NCBI RefSeq assembly: GCF_020102855.1
Contig: NZ_JADHZD010000002.1
Coordinates: 1-64,000 of the forward strand
DNA length: 64,000 nucleotides
Reading direction: 5' to 3'
Source of the DNA: Nocardioides lacusdianchii
Lineage (GTDB): Bacteria; Actinomycetota; Actinomycetes; Propionibacteriales; Nocardioidaceae
A program made the position numbers and the translations under genes. The stretch's first letter is position 1, and each line of letters starts with the position of its first letter. Under the pieces are notes generated by a model. That model was not told the origin of the DNA, searched no databases, and saw only the letters and a program-made list of their open reading frames with translations. Below, piece after piece: positions 51,607 through 60,439 of this stretch.

Positions 51607-52554
51607 ATGGAACCTCGACTCCGCGCACTCATCGCCGAGAACGGTGTCTTCACACGCAAGGACGCCAGCGCGCTCGGCTACCACGACGCTGCCATCGCTG
51701 CCCACGTCAGGTCAGGCGCGTGGATCCGGATCCGGCGCGGCGCCTACGTGCTCGGACCGGAATGGTCCGACCTCGGTGCCAAGCAGCGCTACGCGACCCT
51801 GTGCCGGGCTGTCGTCCGCCAGGCGAACGCCCGCGTAGTGCTCAGTCATCTCAGCTCGGCGAACGAGCACGGCGCGCCTCTCTGGGATTGTGACCTGGCT
51901 GCGGTGCACCTGACTCGTCCGGACGGGCGCGCAGGGCGGGCCGAGGCCGGCGTGGTCCAGCACCGAGGTGCGATCGGGAAGGACGATGTCGTACGCCGCC
52001 GTGGGCTCGAGGTCATGAGCGCGACGCGTACTGCGCTGGAGCTGACCATGCTCCTTGATGCCGAGCATGCGTTGGTGGAGATCGACTACCTGCTCCACCA
52101 CAGCCTCACCACGATCCCAGAACTACGCAAGCGCTACGAGGCCATGACCTACTGGCCGCGCACGCTCACGACTGAGCACGTGCTTCGTCTCGCCGACTCG
52201 CGGTCGGAGTCAGTGGGCGAGACCCGGGCTCGCTACCTGTGCTGGAGCGAGCGCCTCCCGGCACCCGTGCCCAACTACCCCATCGTGGACCACAGGGGCG
52301 TCGAGATAGCGCGAGTCGACCTCGCCTGGCCCGAGCTTGGAGTGTTCCTGGAGTTCGATGGCAAGGTGAAGTACGAGGAGCACAGGCGTGAGGGCGAGTC
52401 GGTGGTCGACTGCGTGCTGCGGGAGAAGCGGCGTGAATCACTGATCTGCGAGATCACAGGCTGGCGGTGCATCCGGATCGTCTGGGCCGATCTCTACAAG
52501 CCAGCTGAGACGGCGGCTCGCATCCGCCGGCTCTTCCGCACCAACGCTGCCTGA
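51607..52554 (+). CDS. AbiEi-like antitoxin-domain/DUF559-like nuclease-fold protein
   Basis: Protein of 315 residues. The N-terminus is the AbiEi winged-helix: RLRALIAENGVFTRKDASALGYHDAAIAAHVRSGAWIRIRRGAYVLG. The C-terminus resembles the Vsr/DUF559 endonuclease-like fold: ARVDLAWPELGVFLEFDGKVKYEEH, then EKRRESLICEITGWRCIRIVWADL, with Asp, Glu and Asp/Lys at the positions expected for a PD-(D/E)XK site. AbiEi domains usually repress a type IV toxin-antitoxin operon, but no AbiEii toxin is beside it. It has no clear ribosome site and may be leaderless (ATG at 51607; a GTG two codons earlier is possible). Confidence 0.7.
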   Translation: MEPRLRALIAENGVFTRKDASALGYHDAAIAAHVRSGAWIRIRRGAYVLGPEWSDLGAKQRYATLCRAVVRQANARVVLSHLSSANEHGAPLWDCDLAAVHLTRPDGRAGRAEAGVVQHRGAIGKDDVVRRRGLEVMSATRTALELTMLLDAEHALVEIDYLLHHSLTTIPELRKRYEAMTYWPRTLTTEHVLRLADSRSESVGETRARYLCWSERLPAPVPNYPIVDHRGVEIARVDLAWPELGVFLEFDGKVKYEEHRREGESVVDCVLREKRRESLICEITGWRCIRIVWADLYKPAETAARIRRLFRTNAA

Positions 52555-52557
52555 CCC

Positions 52558-52643
52558 GGCGGGTTGTCAGGCTCTCCTCGTGGTTGCCGGCCTTTGCAAA
52601 GCCTGACAACCTGAGCGATCCCCGGATGACCGGGGATCCCGAG
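52558..52643. repeat. Right terminal inverted repeat and hairpins of the AbiEi-like cassette
   Basis: It begins three bases after the stop. In order: GGCGGGTTGTCAGG (52558-52571), a hairpin beginning GGTTGCCGGCC and ending CCTGACAACC (52582-52611), and GATCCCCGG-ATGA-CCGGGGATC (52617-52638), ending in CCGGGGATCCCGAG (52630-52643). These are the mirrored counterparts of the left side. The 130-base gap to the regulator gene is mostly this structure. Confidence 0.75.
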
Positions 52644-52684
52644 AGCCGCTCAAGCGGTGACTCATGCAGCAGGGCGACGCCCGC

Positions 52685-53146
52685 TCAGTCGACCGTACGG
52701 TTCTCGTACGCCGTGGAGAGCACGATCGTGGTCCGCGTCGAGACGCTGGCAGCGCCGCGGATCCGGGCGAGCAGCTCTTCCAGCGCGAGGGGCGTGGCGA
52801 CGCGGATCTTGAGGATGTAGGACTCCTCCCCCGCGACCGACCAGCAGGACTCGATCTCCTTGATGCCCACCAGCCGCTCGGGGTAGTCGTCGGGCTGCGA
52901 GGGGTCGATGGGGGTGATCGAGATGAAGGCCGTGAGGGGCCGGCCGAGCTGGTCGTGGTCGACGGTGGCGCCGTAGCCCTTGATCAGCCCGCGCTGCTCG
53001 AGGCGCTTGACGCGCTGGTGCACCGCCGAGGTGGACAGGTCGGTCGCCTTGCCGAGGTCGGTGTACGACATGCGGCCGTCAGCGGCCAGCAGGGCCAGGA
53101 TCTGACGGTCCTTGGACTCGACCTCGGGAGAGCTCACGTCGCTCAC
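52685..53146 (-). CDS. Lrp/AsnC family transcriptional regulator
   Basis: Protein of 153 residues. Helix-turn-helix: KDRQILALLAADGRMSYTDLGKATDLSTSAVHQRVKRLEQRGLI. The ligand domain (RAM) follows: TAFISITPIDPSQPDDYPERL, EIESCWSVAGEESYILKIRV. GTG at 53146 is used; a GTG at 53137 is also possible. It lies just beyond the kam cluster, separated only by the AbiEi-like cassette, so lysine or a pathway intermediate is the likely effector and the palindrome at 49755 a likely target; this link is inference. The gene is near the end of the long minus-strand run that begins with pafA. Confidence 0.88.
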   Translation of the reverse strand: MSDVSSPEVESKDRQILALLAADGRMSYTDLGKATDLSTSAVHQRVKRLEQRGLIKGYGATVDHDQLGRPLTAFISITPIDPSQPDDYPERLVGIKEIESCWSVAGEESYILKIRVATPLALEELLARIRGAASVSTRTTIVLSTAYENRTVD

Positions 53147-53147
53147 C

Positions 53148-54077
53148 CTAGTGCGAGCCGGACAGGGCCTCCACCAGGCGCACGGCTGACGAGCCGAGCC
53201 CCCACCGCTCGTCCAGCGCCACCAGGGCTGCGTGGTCGACCGGAGTGCGCGGGCGGGTGAGGTCCGGCGACCCGAGGTCGAGGTCGCGGCGTACGGCGAC
53301 CACCTCGGGTGCCACGGACAGGTAGTCGGCGGCGGCCTTGATCTTGCCGCGCGGGCCGGGGCCCATGTCGGAGTCGGGGTCGTGCGCGGCCGCGACGATC
53401 GAGTCGACGTCGCCGAAGCGCCCCAGCAGGGTGGCAGCGGTCTTGTCCCCCACCCCGGCGACTCCGGGGAGGCCGTCGGAGGCGTCGCCGCGCAGGGTCG
53501 CGAGGTCGGCGTACTGGTGGGCGTCGACGCCGTACTTGGCGCGCACCCACGCGTTGTCGACGCGCTCGTGCTTGCTGACCCCGCGAGCGACGTAGAGCAC
53601 GCGGACCTGGGCGTCGTCGTCGACGAGCTGGAAGAGGTCGCGGTCACCGGTGACGATGTCGACCGCCATGCCCGCGTCGGTCGCCAGGGTGCCGATCACG
53701 TCGTCGGCCTCCATCTCGGGATGTCCCACGACCGGGATCCCGTAGGCCTCCAGGACGGAGATGATGATCGGGATCTGCGCCTCGAGCGGGTCGGGCACCT
53801 CTTCGACGTCGGGCCTCGGGCCAGGCACCGCGGCCACGACACGGTGGGCCTTGTAGGACGGGATGAGGTCGACGCGCCACTGGGGGCGCCAGTCGTCGTC
53901 CCAGCAGCAGGCCAGGTGCGTGGGGTCGTACTCCCCCACCAGCCGGCTGATGAAGTCCATCAGGCCGCGCACGGCGTTCACCGGCGTCCCGTCGGGGGCC
54001 TTCACCGAGTCCGGCACCCCGAAGAACGCGCGGAAGTAGAGCGAGGCGGTGTCGAGGAGCAGGAGGCGGTCCGTCAT
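53148..54077 (-). CDS. 5'-3' exonuclease (polymerase I N-terminal-domain type)
   Basis: Protein of 309 residues. PIN-like catalytic region: RLLLLDTASLYFRAFFG, MEADDVIGTLATDAG, DIVTGDRDLFQLVDDD. The helix-hairpin-helix is DGLPGVAGVGDKTAATLLGRFG. It lacks the polymerase part, so it is a stand-alone flap/5' nuclease. Starts at ATG 54077, 12 bases after the helY stop. It could process RNA primers or replication flaps in DNA repair. Confidence 0.9.
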   Translation of the reverse strand: MTDRLLLLDTASLYFRAFFGVPDSVKAPDGTPVNAVRGLMDFISRLVGEYDPTHLACCWDDDWRPQWRVDLIPSYKAHRVVAAVPGPRPDVEEVPDPLEAQIPIIISVLEAYGIPVVGHPEMEADDVIGTLATDAGMAVDIVTGDRDLFQLVDDDAQVRVLYVARGVSKHERVDNAWVRAKYGVDAHQYADLATLRGDASDGLPGVAGVGDKTAATLLGRFGDVDSIVAAAHDPDSDMGPGPRGKIKAAADYLSVAPEVVAVRRDLDLGSPDLTRPRTPVDHAALVALDERWGLGSSAVRLVEALSGSH

Positions 54078-54089
54078 AGGGTCACCCTG

Positions 54090-56906
54090 TCACTCCGCCA
54101 GCACGCTGTAGGCGATGACGCCACGCTTGAGCAGCTTGGCCGTGGCCCGCGCGGTGGCGCGCAGCGCGGTGTCCCCGGCCGCGTCGGCGACCTGGCCGCA
54201 GAGGTCGAGCAGCTGCTTCATCCAGCGCACGAAGTCGCCGGCCGACAGACCGGTGACCTGCAGGACGTCGTCGAGGTCGTCGCCCTCGGCCCAGCGCCAG
54301 GCGGCCCAGGCGAACCCCATGTCGGGCTCGCGGAGGAAGTCGAGCTTGTGGTCGCGCTCGAGGGCGTCGAGCTGGGCCCAGAGGCGTACGACCTCTGCCA
54401 GGACCGGACGCACCTGGCCCCCGGGCATCTTGGGCGACGTGGCGTCGTCGGCCCGGCGTGCCTCGAAGACCAGCGACGAGAGCACGGCGGCGAGCTCGGA
54501 GGGCGCGAGCTCGTCGAGCACCCTGGCCCGGATGGCCTCGGCGGCCACGAGATCCATGTCGGTGTAGATCCGCCGCAGGTGCGAGCCCCGCTCGGTCACC
54601 TTGTCGCCCTCGAGGTAGCCCAGCGCGGTGAGCACGTCGCAGACGCGGTCGAAGGTGCGCGCGACGGTGTTGGTGCGGTTGTCGACGCGACGCTTGAGGG
54701 TCTCGGTGTCGCGCTCGAGCTTGTAGTAGCGCTCTGCCCACCGCGCGTGGTCCTCGCGCTCGGGGCACTGGTGGCACGGGTGCGACTTCAGCTCGGCGCG
54801 CAGCCGTCCGATCTCGCGGTCGGTGGGCGTGTCGCTGAAGGAGTCCTGCTTCGTACGCCGCGGGCCGGGCGCGTCGAAGGAGTCGGCGCGCGAGCGCAGC
54901 GCGTTGGCGAGCTCGCGGCGCTGGCCCGGGTTGCGACCGTTGAACGACTTCGGGATCCGGAGCCGGCCGATCGACTCCACCGGCACGGGGAAGTCCATCA
55001 TCGCCAGGCGCCGCGCCTGGCGGTCGGCGGTGACGACGTAGGGCCGCGGCTCGTCGCCGGAGGTCCCGGGGTCGACGACGACGGCGAGCCCGCTGAACTT
55101 GCCGGCGGGCACCTGGATCACGTCGCCGGGTCGCAGCTTGCCCAAGGACGCGGCCGCCTCGCCGCGGCGGTCCTGGCGGCGCTCGCGGGAGGCACCCTTC
55201 TCGAGGTCGGAGATGCGGCGGCGCAGTCCGGCGTACTCCATGAAGTCGCCGACGTGGCAGGTCGCCGCCTCCCGGTAGCCCTCGAGCGCCTCCTCCGCCT
55301 TGTGCACCTGCCGCGCCAGCCCGACCACGGCCTTGTCAGCCTGGAACTGCGCGAAGGACTGCTCCAGCAGCTCCCGCGAGCGCGCCCGGCCGAACTGGTG
55401 CACGAGGTTGACGGCCATGTTGTAGGACGGGCGGAACGACGAGCGGAGCGGGTACGTACGCGTGGAGGCCAGGCCCGCGACCTCGCCGGGGTTCATGCCG
55501 GGCTGGTAGAGCACGACGCCGTGGCCCTCGATGTCGAGGCCGCGTCGGCCCGCACGCCCGGTGAGCTGGGTGTACTCCCCCGGCGTGAGGTTGGCGTGGC
55601 TCTCGCCGTTCCACTTCGACAGCTTCTCGATGACGACCGTGCGGGCGGGCATGTTGATGCCGAGCGCGAGGGTCTCGGTGGCGAAGACCACCTTGACCAG
55701 GCCCTCCTGGAACAGCTCCTCGACCACCTGCTTGAAGGCCGGCAGCAGGCCGGCGTGGTGGGCGGCGATGCCTCGGGTGAGGCCGTCGAGGAACTCGTGG
55801 TAGCCCAGGACGTGGAGGTCCTCCTCGGGCAGCGAGCGCGACGCCTCCTCCACCCGCGCGAAGATCTCGTCGCGCTCGGCCGCCGTCGTGAGGCGTACGT
55901 TGGCCTGCACGAGCTGGCTCACCGACGCGTCGCACCCGGCCCGGCTGAAGATGAACACGATCGCCGGGAGCAGCCCCTCACGGTCCAGGCGCTCGACGAC
56001 GTCCACCCGGCTCGGGATCCACACCCGACGGCCGTTGCCGACGGATCGCGGGTTCTTCGACGAACCGGGCTTGCCCTTGCGCGGCGAGCGGCGGTCGCGC
56101 ATGAGGCGGGTGCTGGCCCAGTCGTCGCGGGCGATGCGGGTGAGCTCCTCGTTGACCGGGGCGCCCTCCTTGACGAAGCCGGCGCTCGCGTCGACGTCGG
56201 AGGAGGCGAAGAGGTCGAGCAGCCGGCGTCCCACCATGACGTGCTGGAACAGCGGCACCGGCCGCTTCTCCTCCAGGATCGTGGTGGTCTCGCCGCGCAC
56301 CGTGGCCAGCCACTCGCCGAACTCCTCGGCGTTGGACACGGTCGCCGACAGCGACACCAGGGTCACCGACTCCGGGAGGTGGATGATGACCTCCTCCCAG
56401 ACCGCGCCGCGCATGCGGTCGGCGAGGTAGTGCACCTCGTCCATGACGACGTAGCCCAGGCCCAGCAGGGTGCGCGAGCTCGCGTAGAGCATGTTGCGCA
56501 GCACCTCGGTGGTCATCACGACCACGGGTGCCTCGCCGTTGATCACGTTGTCACCGGTCAGCAGCCCGACGTTGTCGGCGCCGTAGCGCTTGACCAGGTC
56601 GTGGTACTTCTGGTTCGACAGCGCCTTGATCGGGGTGGTGTAGAACGCCTTGCGCCCGGTCTGGAGGGCGAGGTGGATGGCGAACTCGCCCACGATGGTC
56701 TTGCCGGAGCCGGTCGGCGCTGCGACCAGCACACCCCGGCCCTGCTCGATCTCCTGGCAGGCCCGCACCTGGAAGTCGTCGAGCTCGAAGCCGTAGAGGC
56801 CGGAGAAGTCCTTGAGCATCGGGAAGGACTGCTCGCGCCGGAACGCCGCGTAGCGCTCCGCGGGCGTCTGCTCCTCCTCGGACGGGGTGCCGGACGGGGT
56901 GCTCAT
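54090..56906 (-). CDS. helY: DEAD/DEAH-box RNA helicase HelY
   Basis: Protein of 938 residues, Ski2-like helicase. Motifs: Walker A VAAPTGSGKT near residue 63, DEAH-type VVMDEVHYLAD, SLSATVSN, and in the second domain IVFIFSRAGCD, VFATETLALGINMPARTVV and GRAGRRGLD. The C-terminus contains the rRNA-processing arch-like region and the DSHCT-type domain with CHQCPERED. It acts in RNA processing or decay. Overlaps the lipid kinase by four bases. Confidence 0.92.
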   Translation of the reverse strand: MSTPSGTPSEEEQTPAERYAAFRREQSFPMLKDFSGLYGFELDDFQVRACQEIEQGRGVLVAAPTGSGKTIVGEFAIHLALQTGRKAFYTTPIKALSNQKYHDLVKRYGADNVGLLTGDNVINGEAPVVVMTTEVLRNMLYASSRTLLGLGYVVMDEVHYLADRMRGAVWEEVIIHLPESVTLVSLSATVSNAEEFGEWLATVRGETTTILEEKRPVPLFQHVMVGRRLLDLFASSDVDASAGFVKEGAPVNEELTRIARDDWASTRLMRDRRSPRKGKPGSSKNPRSVGNGRRVWIPSRVDVVERLDREGLLPAIVFIFSRAGCDASVSQLVQANVRLTTAAERDEIFARVEEASRSLPEEDLHVLGYHEFLDGLTRGIAAHHAGLLPAFKQVVEELFQEGLVKVVFATETLALGINMPARTVVIEKLSKWNGESHANLTPGEYTQLTGRAGRRGLDIEGHGVVLYQPGMNPGEVAGLASTRTYPLRSSFRPSYNMAVNLVHQFGRARSRELLEQSFAQFQADKAVVGLARQVHKAEEALEGYREAATCHVGDFMEYAGLRRRISDLEKGASRERRQDRRGEAAASLGKLRPGDVIQVPAGKFSGLAVVVDPGTSGDEPRPYVVTADRQARRLAMMDFPVPVESIGRLRIPKSFNGRNPGQRRELANALRSRADSFDAPGPRRTKQDSFSDTPTDREIGRLRAELKSHPCHQCPEREDHARWAERYYKLERDTETLKRRVDNRTNTVARTFDRVCDVLTALGYLEGDKVTERGSHLRRIYTDMDLVAAEAIRARVLDELAPSELAAVLSSLVFEARRADDATSPKMPGGQVRPVLAEVVRLWAQLDALERDHKLDFLREPDMGFAWAAWRWAEGDDLDDVLQVTGLSAGDFVRWMKQLLDLCGQVADAAGDTALRATARATAKLLKRGVIAYSVLAE

Positions 56907-57805
56907 GCGATGACCTCCAGGGCGCCGGGGACGCACTCGACGGTGAGGGGCAGCGGGCCGAAGCGCTCGCCGTCGGCGTACGACACGATGCCGGGCGCGG
57001 CGACGGTGACCGAGCGGACCCGCCGGTGGACGTACTCGGCGACGCCGTCGATGCGACCGGTGAACAGGCGCGGGTACGAGCGGACCAGCTTGGACTTGCT
57101 CATCTCGGTGATGACCACGACGTCCAGCATGCCGTCGTCGAGCAACGCGCCCTCGGTGATCCGCAGGCCTCCGCCGAAGGACGGGCCGTTGCCGACCGCC
57201 ACGAGCATGGCGTCGTGCTCGACGGTCTCGCCGTCGAGCTGGAGGACGTAGTGGAGGGGCCGGAAGGTGCGTAGCTCGGCCAGGGTGGCGAGGTTGTAGC
57301 GCATCTGGCCGTGGGGCCACGTCATGGTGTTGGCGCGCTCGTTGACGATGGCGTCGAAGCCCGCCGCCAGGACGGTGACGAAGTAGCGGTCGCCGCTTCG
57401 GGCGAGGTCGATGGTGCGGGTGCGCGTCGCGATGATCCGGTCGGCGGCAGCCACGGGGTCCGTGCGTGGGAGGCCGAGGTAGCGCGCGACGTCGTTGCCG
57501 GTGCCGCTGGGGATCAGGCCGAGGGGTACGCCGGTCCCGGCGACCGCCTGCACGCCGAGGTGCACCAGCCCGTCGCCGCCGCACACCACCAGCGCCTCGA
57601 CCCCGTCGGCCACGCAGCCGGCCGCGAGGTCGGCCGCCTCGTCGGCGTCGCGGCCCTGGAGGTTGCGCACCACGAACCCGCTCTCGCGCAGGCGGGCGAG
57701 CGCGACGTCACGATGCCGGGCGCCTCGGCCCCGGCCCGACGTGGGGTTCGTCAGCAGCGCGATCTCGCGGCCCCGGACCGAGTCGGGTGCTGAGGGGTCG
57801 TGCAT
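56903..57805 (-). CDS. Diacylglycerol/lipid kinase family protein
   Basis: Protein of 300 residues with the DAGK catalytic domain: LLTNPTSGRGRG, LVVCGGDGLVHLGVQ with the GGDG motif, and GLIPSGTGNDVARYLG. The C-terminal half shows the LCB5/YegS-like beta-sandwich. It phosphorylates diacylglycerol or a related lipid. The start at 57805 leaves 23 bases to the gene before it. In other actinobacteria this gene also lies beside helY and tat genes. Confidence 0.88.
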   Translation of the reverse strand: MHDPSAPDSVRGREIALLTNPTSGRGRGARHRDVALARLRESGFVVRNLQGRDADEAADLAAGCVADGVEALVVCGGDGLVHLGVQAVAGTGVPLGLIPSGTGNDVARYLGLPRTDPVAAADRIIATRTRTIDLARSGDRYFVTVLAAGFDAIVNERANTMTWPHGQMRYNLATLAELRTFRPLHYVLQLDGETVEHDAMLVAVGNGPSFGGGLRITEGALLDDGMLDVVVITEMSKSKLVRSYPRLFTGRIDGVAEYVHRRVRSVTVAAPGIVSYADGERFGPLPLTVECVPGALEVIA

Positions 57806-57828
57806 GAGCGCGACCCTATCCCCCGGTG

Positions 57829-58224
57829 CTAGGCACCGAGCCGCAGCAGGGCGGCGTAGCGCTCGGCGTGCGCGCCCACGGCGCGGGCCAGGCGTCCGAG
57901 TGCGTCCAGGACGAGCTCCGGGCCGAAGCGGGTGCCGGGGACCGCGAGGACGAGGCGGGAGTCGAGCTCGCCGATGACGACCTGCCCGTGCCGCCACGCC
58001 TGGTGCACGCGCAGCCGGCCCGCGTCGTCGACGACGGGCTCGGGGTAGGCCTCGTCGACGGCCAGGAGGTCGCAGGGGATCTCGAGGGAGTCGGAGTCCG
58101 CCGTCAGGCGACCGCGGACCAGGTGGCCGGTCCGCAGGCCCTGGTCGGCGCGCCACACCACGTCGTGGGTGCCCAGCCACTCGGGCAGGTCGAACGGGTC
58201 GACGTCGGTGATCACGGCCTGCAT
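57829..58224 (-). CDS. Conserved actinobacterial hypothetical protein
   Basis: Protein of 131 residues, no function recognised. It is predicted alpha/beta, with conserved-looking VVWRADQGLRTGHLVRGRL, DLLAVDEAYPEPVVDDAGRLRVHQAW and a C-terminal helix ALGRLARAVGAHAERYAALLRLG. The position between lipid kinase and tatC and the high-GC codon use typical of its neighbours support it as a real core gene. The ATG at 58224 follows 23 bases after the tatC stop. Confidence 0.7.
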   Translation of the reverse strand: MQAVITDVDPFDLPEWLGTHDVVWRADQGLRTGHLVRGRLTADSDSLEIPCDLLAVDEAYPEPVVDDAGRLRVHQAWRHGQVVIGELDSRLVLAVPGTRFGPELVLDALGRLARAVGAHAERYAALLRLGA

Positions 58225-58247
58225 GGGTCCAGCCTCTCAGAGCCGGA

Positions 58248-59084
58248 TCAGATGGCAGACAGCTCGTCGGGGCTCAGCCCGGCATTGGGGGCCTTGCGAG
58301 CGCGCCGACGGTCGTTGAACCGGGCGATGGCCTCCGAGAGGAAGAACAGCACCACCATCGGCACGGCCATCAGGGTCATCGTGAAGGGGTCCGCGGACGG
58401 CGTCGCCACCGCGGCGAAGATGAAGGTGCCGATGACGATCCAGGGCCGGTAGGCCTTGAGCGCCGCGCCCTTCACCACCCCGGCGAAGTTGAGCAGCACG
58501 ACGAAGACGGGGATGTTGAAGGCGAGGCCGAAGACGAACAACGTCCGGGTGAAGAACTGCAGGTAGTCGTTGAAGTCGATGAGGTTGGTGACGTTGTCGG
58601 GGTTGAACCCGATCAGCACCTCCAGGGCGACCTGCAGGGTGACGTAGCCGAGGACCACGCCGGAGATGAAGAGTGGACCGGCGACCCCCGCGAAGATCCG
58701 GCTCATCCGGCGCTCCTGCGCGTAGAGCCCGGGCAGCACGAACGCCCAGATCTGGTAGAGCCAGTAGGGCGCCGTCACGATGCCGGCCGCGAAGCCGCAC
58801 AGCGTGAGCCAGAGCAGCAGTCCGCCTCCGGCCCCACGGGTGGTGGCGTTGGTGGTGCCCTCCGGGAGGGTGGCCTGCGCCGCCTCGTAGGGGCCTACGA
58901 CGAGGTCGAGCAGGGCGTGGCGGAACACGAGAGCGACCACGAGTGCGACCGTGAAGACGAGCATGACCCGCAGCAGGCGTGCGCGGAACTCGCGGAAGTG
59001 GTCCGAGAGCGCCATCCGGCCGTCGGGGCCGACGGCCTCTGGCGACGGTCCCTTGAACAGACCGATGAGGCCGGAGATCCTCAC
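58248..59084 (-). CDS. tatC: Sec-independent translocase TatC
   Basis: Protein of 278 residues with six transmembrane helices. MALSDHFREFRARLLRV is the TatC N-terminal motif, preceded by a 24-residue extension starting at the GTG at 59084. Further hallmarks are PYWLYQIWAFVLPGLYAQERR and FNIPVFVVLLNFAGVV. TatC recognises twin-arginine signals of folded proteins. It begins five bases after the tatA stop. Confidence 0.92.
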   Translation of the reverse strand: MRISGLIGLFKGPSPEAVGPDGRMALSDHFREFRARLLRVMLVFTVALVVALVFRHALLDLVVGPYEAAQATLPEGTTNATTRGAGGGLLLWLTLCGFAAGIVTAPYWLYQIWAFVLPGLYAQERRMSRIFAGVAGPLFISGVVLGYVTLQVALEVLIGFNPDNVTNLIDFNDYLQFFTRTLFVFGLAFNIPVFVVLLNFAGVVKGAALKAYRPWIVIGTFIFAAVATPSADPFTMTLMAVPMVVLFFLSEAIARFNDRRRARKAPNAGLSPDELSAI

Positions 59085-59089
59085 CCGGG

Positions 59090-59383
59090 TCAGGCGGTCG
59101 TGTCGTCGCGCCGCTCGCGCAGCACCTCGCCCGAGGCCTCGTTGTGCGCCGGGGCCTGCGTCTGGTCGCGGCGCTCGAGCTCGAGCTCCTCGGGCGTCTT
59201 CTGCTCGTCGACGTCGTCCTTGTCGTCGCGCAGGCCCTTGGTCTCGGTCTTGAAGATGCGCAGCGCCTGACCGGAGCTGCGGGCGAGGTCGGGGAGCTTG
59301 GCCGCGCCGAAGACGAGCACGACGATCGCGAGGATCACCAGCCACTCCAGACCCTGCGGCATGCCGACCATGGGGTTGATCAT
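59090..59383 (-). CDS. tatA: Sec-independent translocase TatA
   Basis: Protein of 97 residues. A single N-terminal helix (LEWLVILAIVVLVFGAAKLPDLARSSGQALRIFK) is followed by the amphipathic helix and a charged tail. This is the canonical TatA/E layout with FG hinge and LP. TatA oligomerises to form the translocation pore with TatC, encoded next. No tatB-like gene lies here. Confidence 0.92.
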   Translation of the reverse strand: MINPMVGMPQGLEWLVILAIVVLVFGAAKLPDLARSSGQALRIFKTETKGLRDDKDDVDEQKTPEELELERRDQTQAPAHNEASGEVLRERRDDTTA

Positions 59384-59443
59384 GAGGTCACTCCGTCGTT
59401 CTCGGGGTCGTTCTCGGTCTCGTGCGGACGCATCGTAGCCACG

Positions 59444-60439
59444 TCAGCTGAAGTCTACGCCGTCCGCCTGATAGTGGCTGAGCGCCGCACGTGCGGACGC
59501 AGAGATTGCTGCGGCGTGGTGGGCGGGGGCCAGCACGGTGGCGTGGGGCGCCAGGCGCAGGAGCAGCGACCGCACCCACTGCTCGCTCGCGACCTCGAGG
59601 TCGACGTCGACGGTGTCATCGGGACCGGGGCGCTGCGCGCGCACCTGGTAGTACTCCATGACCCAGCGTGCGGGCGGGGCCAGGCGCAGCGTGACGGTGG
59701 TGGTCTCGGCGTCGCTGAACCAGCCGCCGGTCAGGTCCCGCGGGCGGGCTCCCGGGTCGGCGACGGGAGTGTCGAGCTCGGTGGCGTCGAGGATCCGGTC
59801 CACCCGGAAGGCCCGGTCCCCCTGAGCCGTGTGGCACCACGCGTCGAGGTAGAGCAGGTCCTCGACGCGGGCGAGCCCGCGAGGGTCGACCACGCGTCGT
59901 GACTCCTCGTCGCGGGAGGGGACGTGGTAGGTGAGCTCGACCTGGCGGCCGTGGCGCATCGCGGACTCGAGCACCGGCACGACCGCGCTGGTCTCCAGCG
60001 GCGTGGGGGCGACGTGGAGCCGCAGCAGCTCCTCGCCGTCCTGCCCCGCGGCCTGCTCGAGCTTGGCCAGGGTGCGCTCGATGACGTCGCGCGCCTCGTC
60101 CGGCGCCGCCTCGACCATGGTGCGCAGCGCCACCACGAGCGCGGTGGCCTCGGCCGGCGAGAACCGCACCGGCCGGGCGAGGTAGTCGGCGTTGTCGACG
60201 CGGATGACCCGGTCGCCCTCGAGCGCGTCGAGGTCGACCTCGATGAGGTCCCCGGGCAGCCCCGGCGAGAGGCCGGTCATGAAGAGCAGTCGCAGGTCGC
60301 GCTCGATCTGGTCGGCGTCGGTGCCGAAGTGCGCGGCGGCGTCGTCGAGGCGCACCTCGCCGCGGGCGAGCAGGTAGGGCACCAGGGCTAGCAGGCGGGC
60401 GACCTGGTCGGGTGCGGTGTCGCCGGGCTGGAGGGTCAC
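59444..60439 (-). CDS. pafC: PafC: WYL-domain transcription activator subunit
   Basis: Protein of 331 residues. An N-terminal winged-helix (QVARLLALVPYLLARGEVRL and the following helix) is followed by the WYL domain, with VELTYHVPSRDEESRRVVDPRGL and LLYLDAWCHTAQGDRAFRVDRI, and a C-terminal extension WYL-CX. The start is the GTG at 60439, overlapping the pafB stop. PafBC controls the mycobacterial-type DNA damage response independent of LexA. A longer frame upstream is the pafB shadow. Confidence 0.88.
   Translation of the reverse strand: MTLQPGDTAPDQVARLLALVPYLLARGEVRLDDAAAHFGTDADQIERDLRLLFMTGLSPGLPGDLIEVDLDALEGDRVIRVDNADYLARPVRFSPAEATALVVALRTMVEAAPDEARDVIERTLAKLEQAAGQDGEELLRLHVAPTPLETSAVVPVLESAMRHGRQVELTYHVPSRDEESRRVVDPRGLARVEDLLYLDAWCHTAQGDRAFRVDRILDATELDTPVADPGARPRDLTGGWFSDAETTTVTLRLAPPARWVMEYYQVRAQRPGPDDTVDVDLEVASEQWVRSLLLRLAPHATVLAPAHHAAAISASARAALSHYQADGVDFS

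Larger units (their letters stand above)
51381..52643 (+). mobile_element. 1.26-kb cassette with terminal inverted repeats around an AbiEi/DUF559-like gene
   Basis: A single gene is bounded by a perfect 14-bp terminal inverted repeat (51381-51394 and 52630-52643), followed inward on both sides by matching hairpins and by CCTGACAACC-type blocks (51453-51466 against 52558-52571, 12 of 14 matching). The whole arrangement is symmetric, as in a small insertion cassette. It lies between kamA and the lrp-type regulator. No transposase is encoded, so any movement would need one in trans; no target duplication is evident. Confidence 0.6.

Noticed and set aside
53232..57251. Open frame of 1339 codons on the plus strand
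   Set aside because: It is antisense to the exonuclease, helY and lipid kinase genes, all with full family motifs. High GC at third positions keeps the opposite frame open. The translated product has no domain and is full of Arg/His/Glu.
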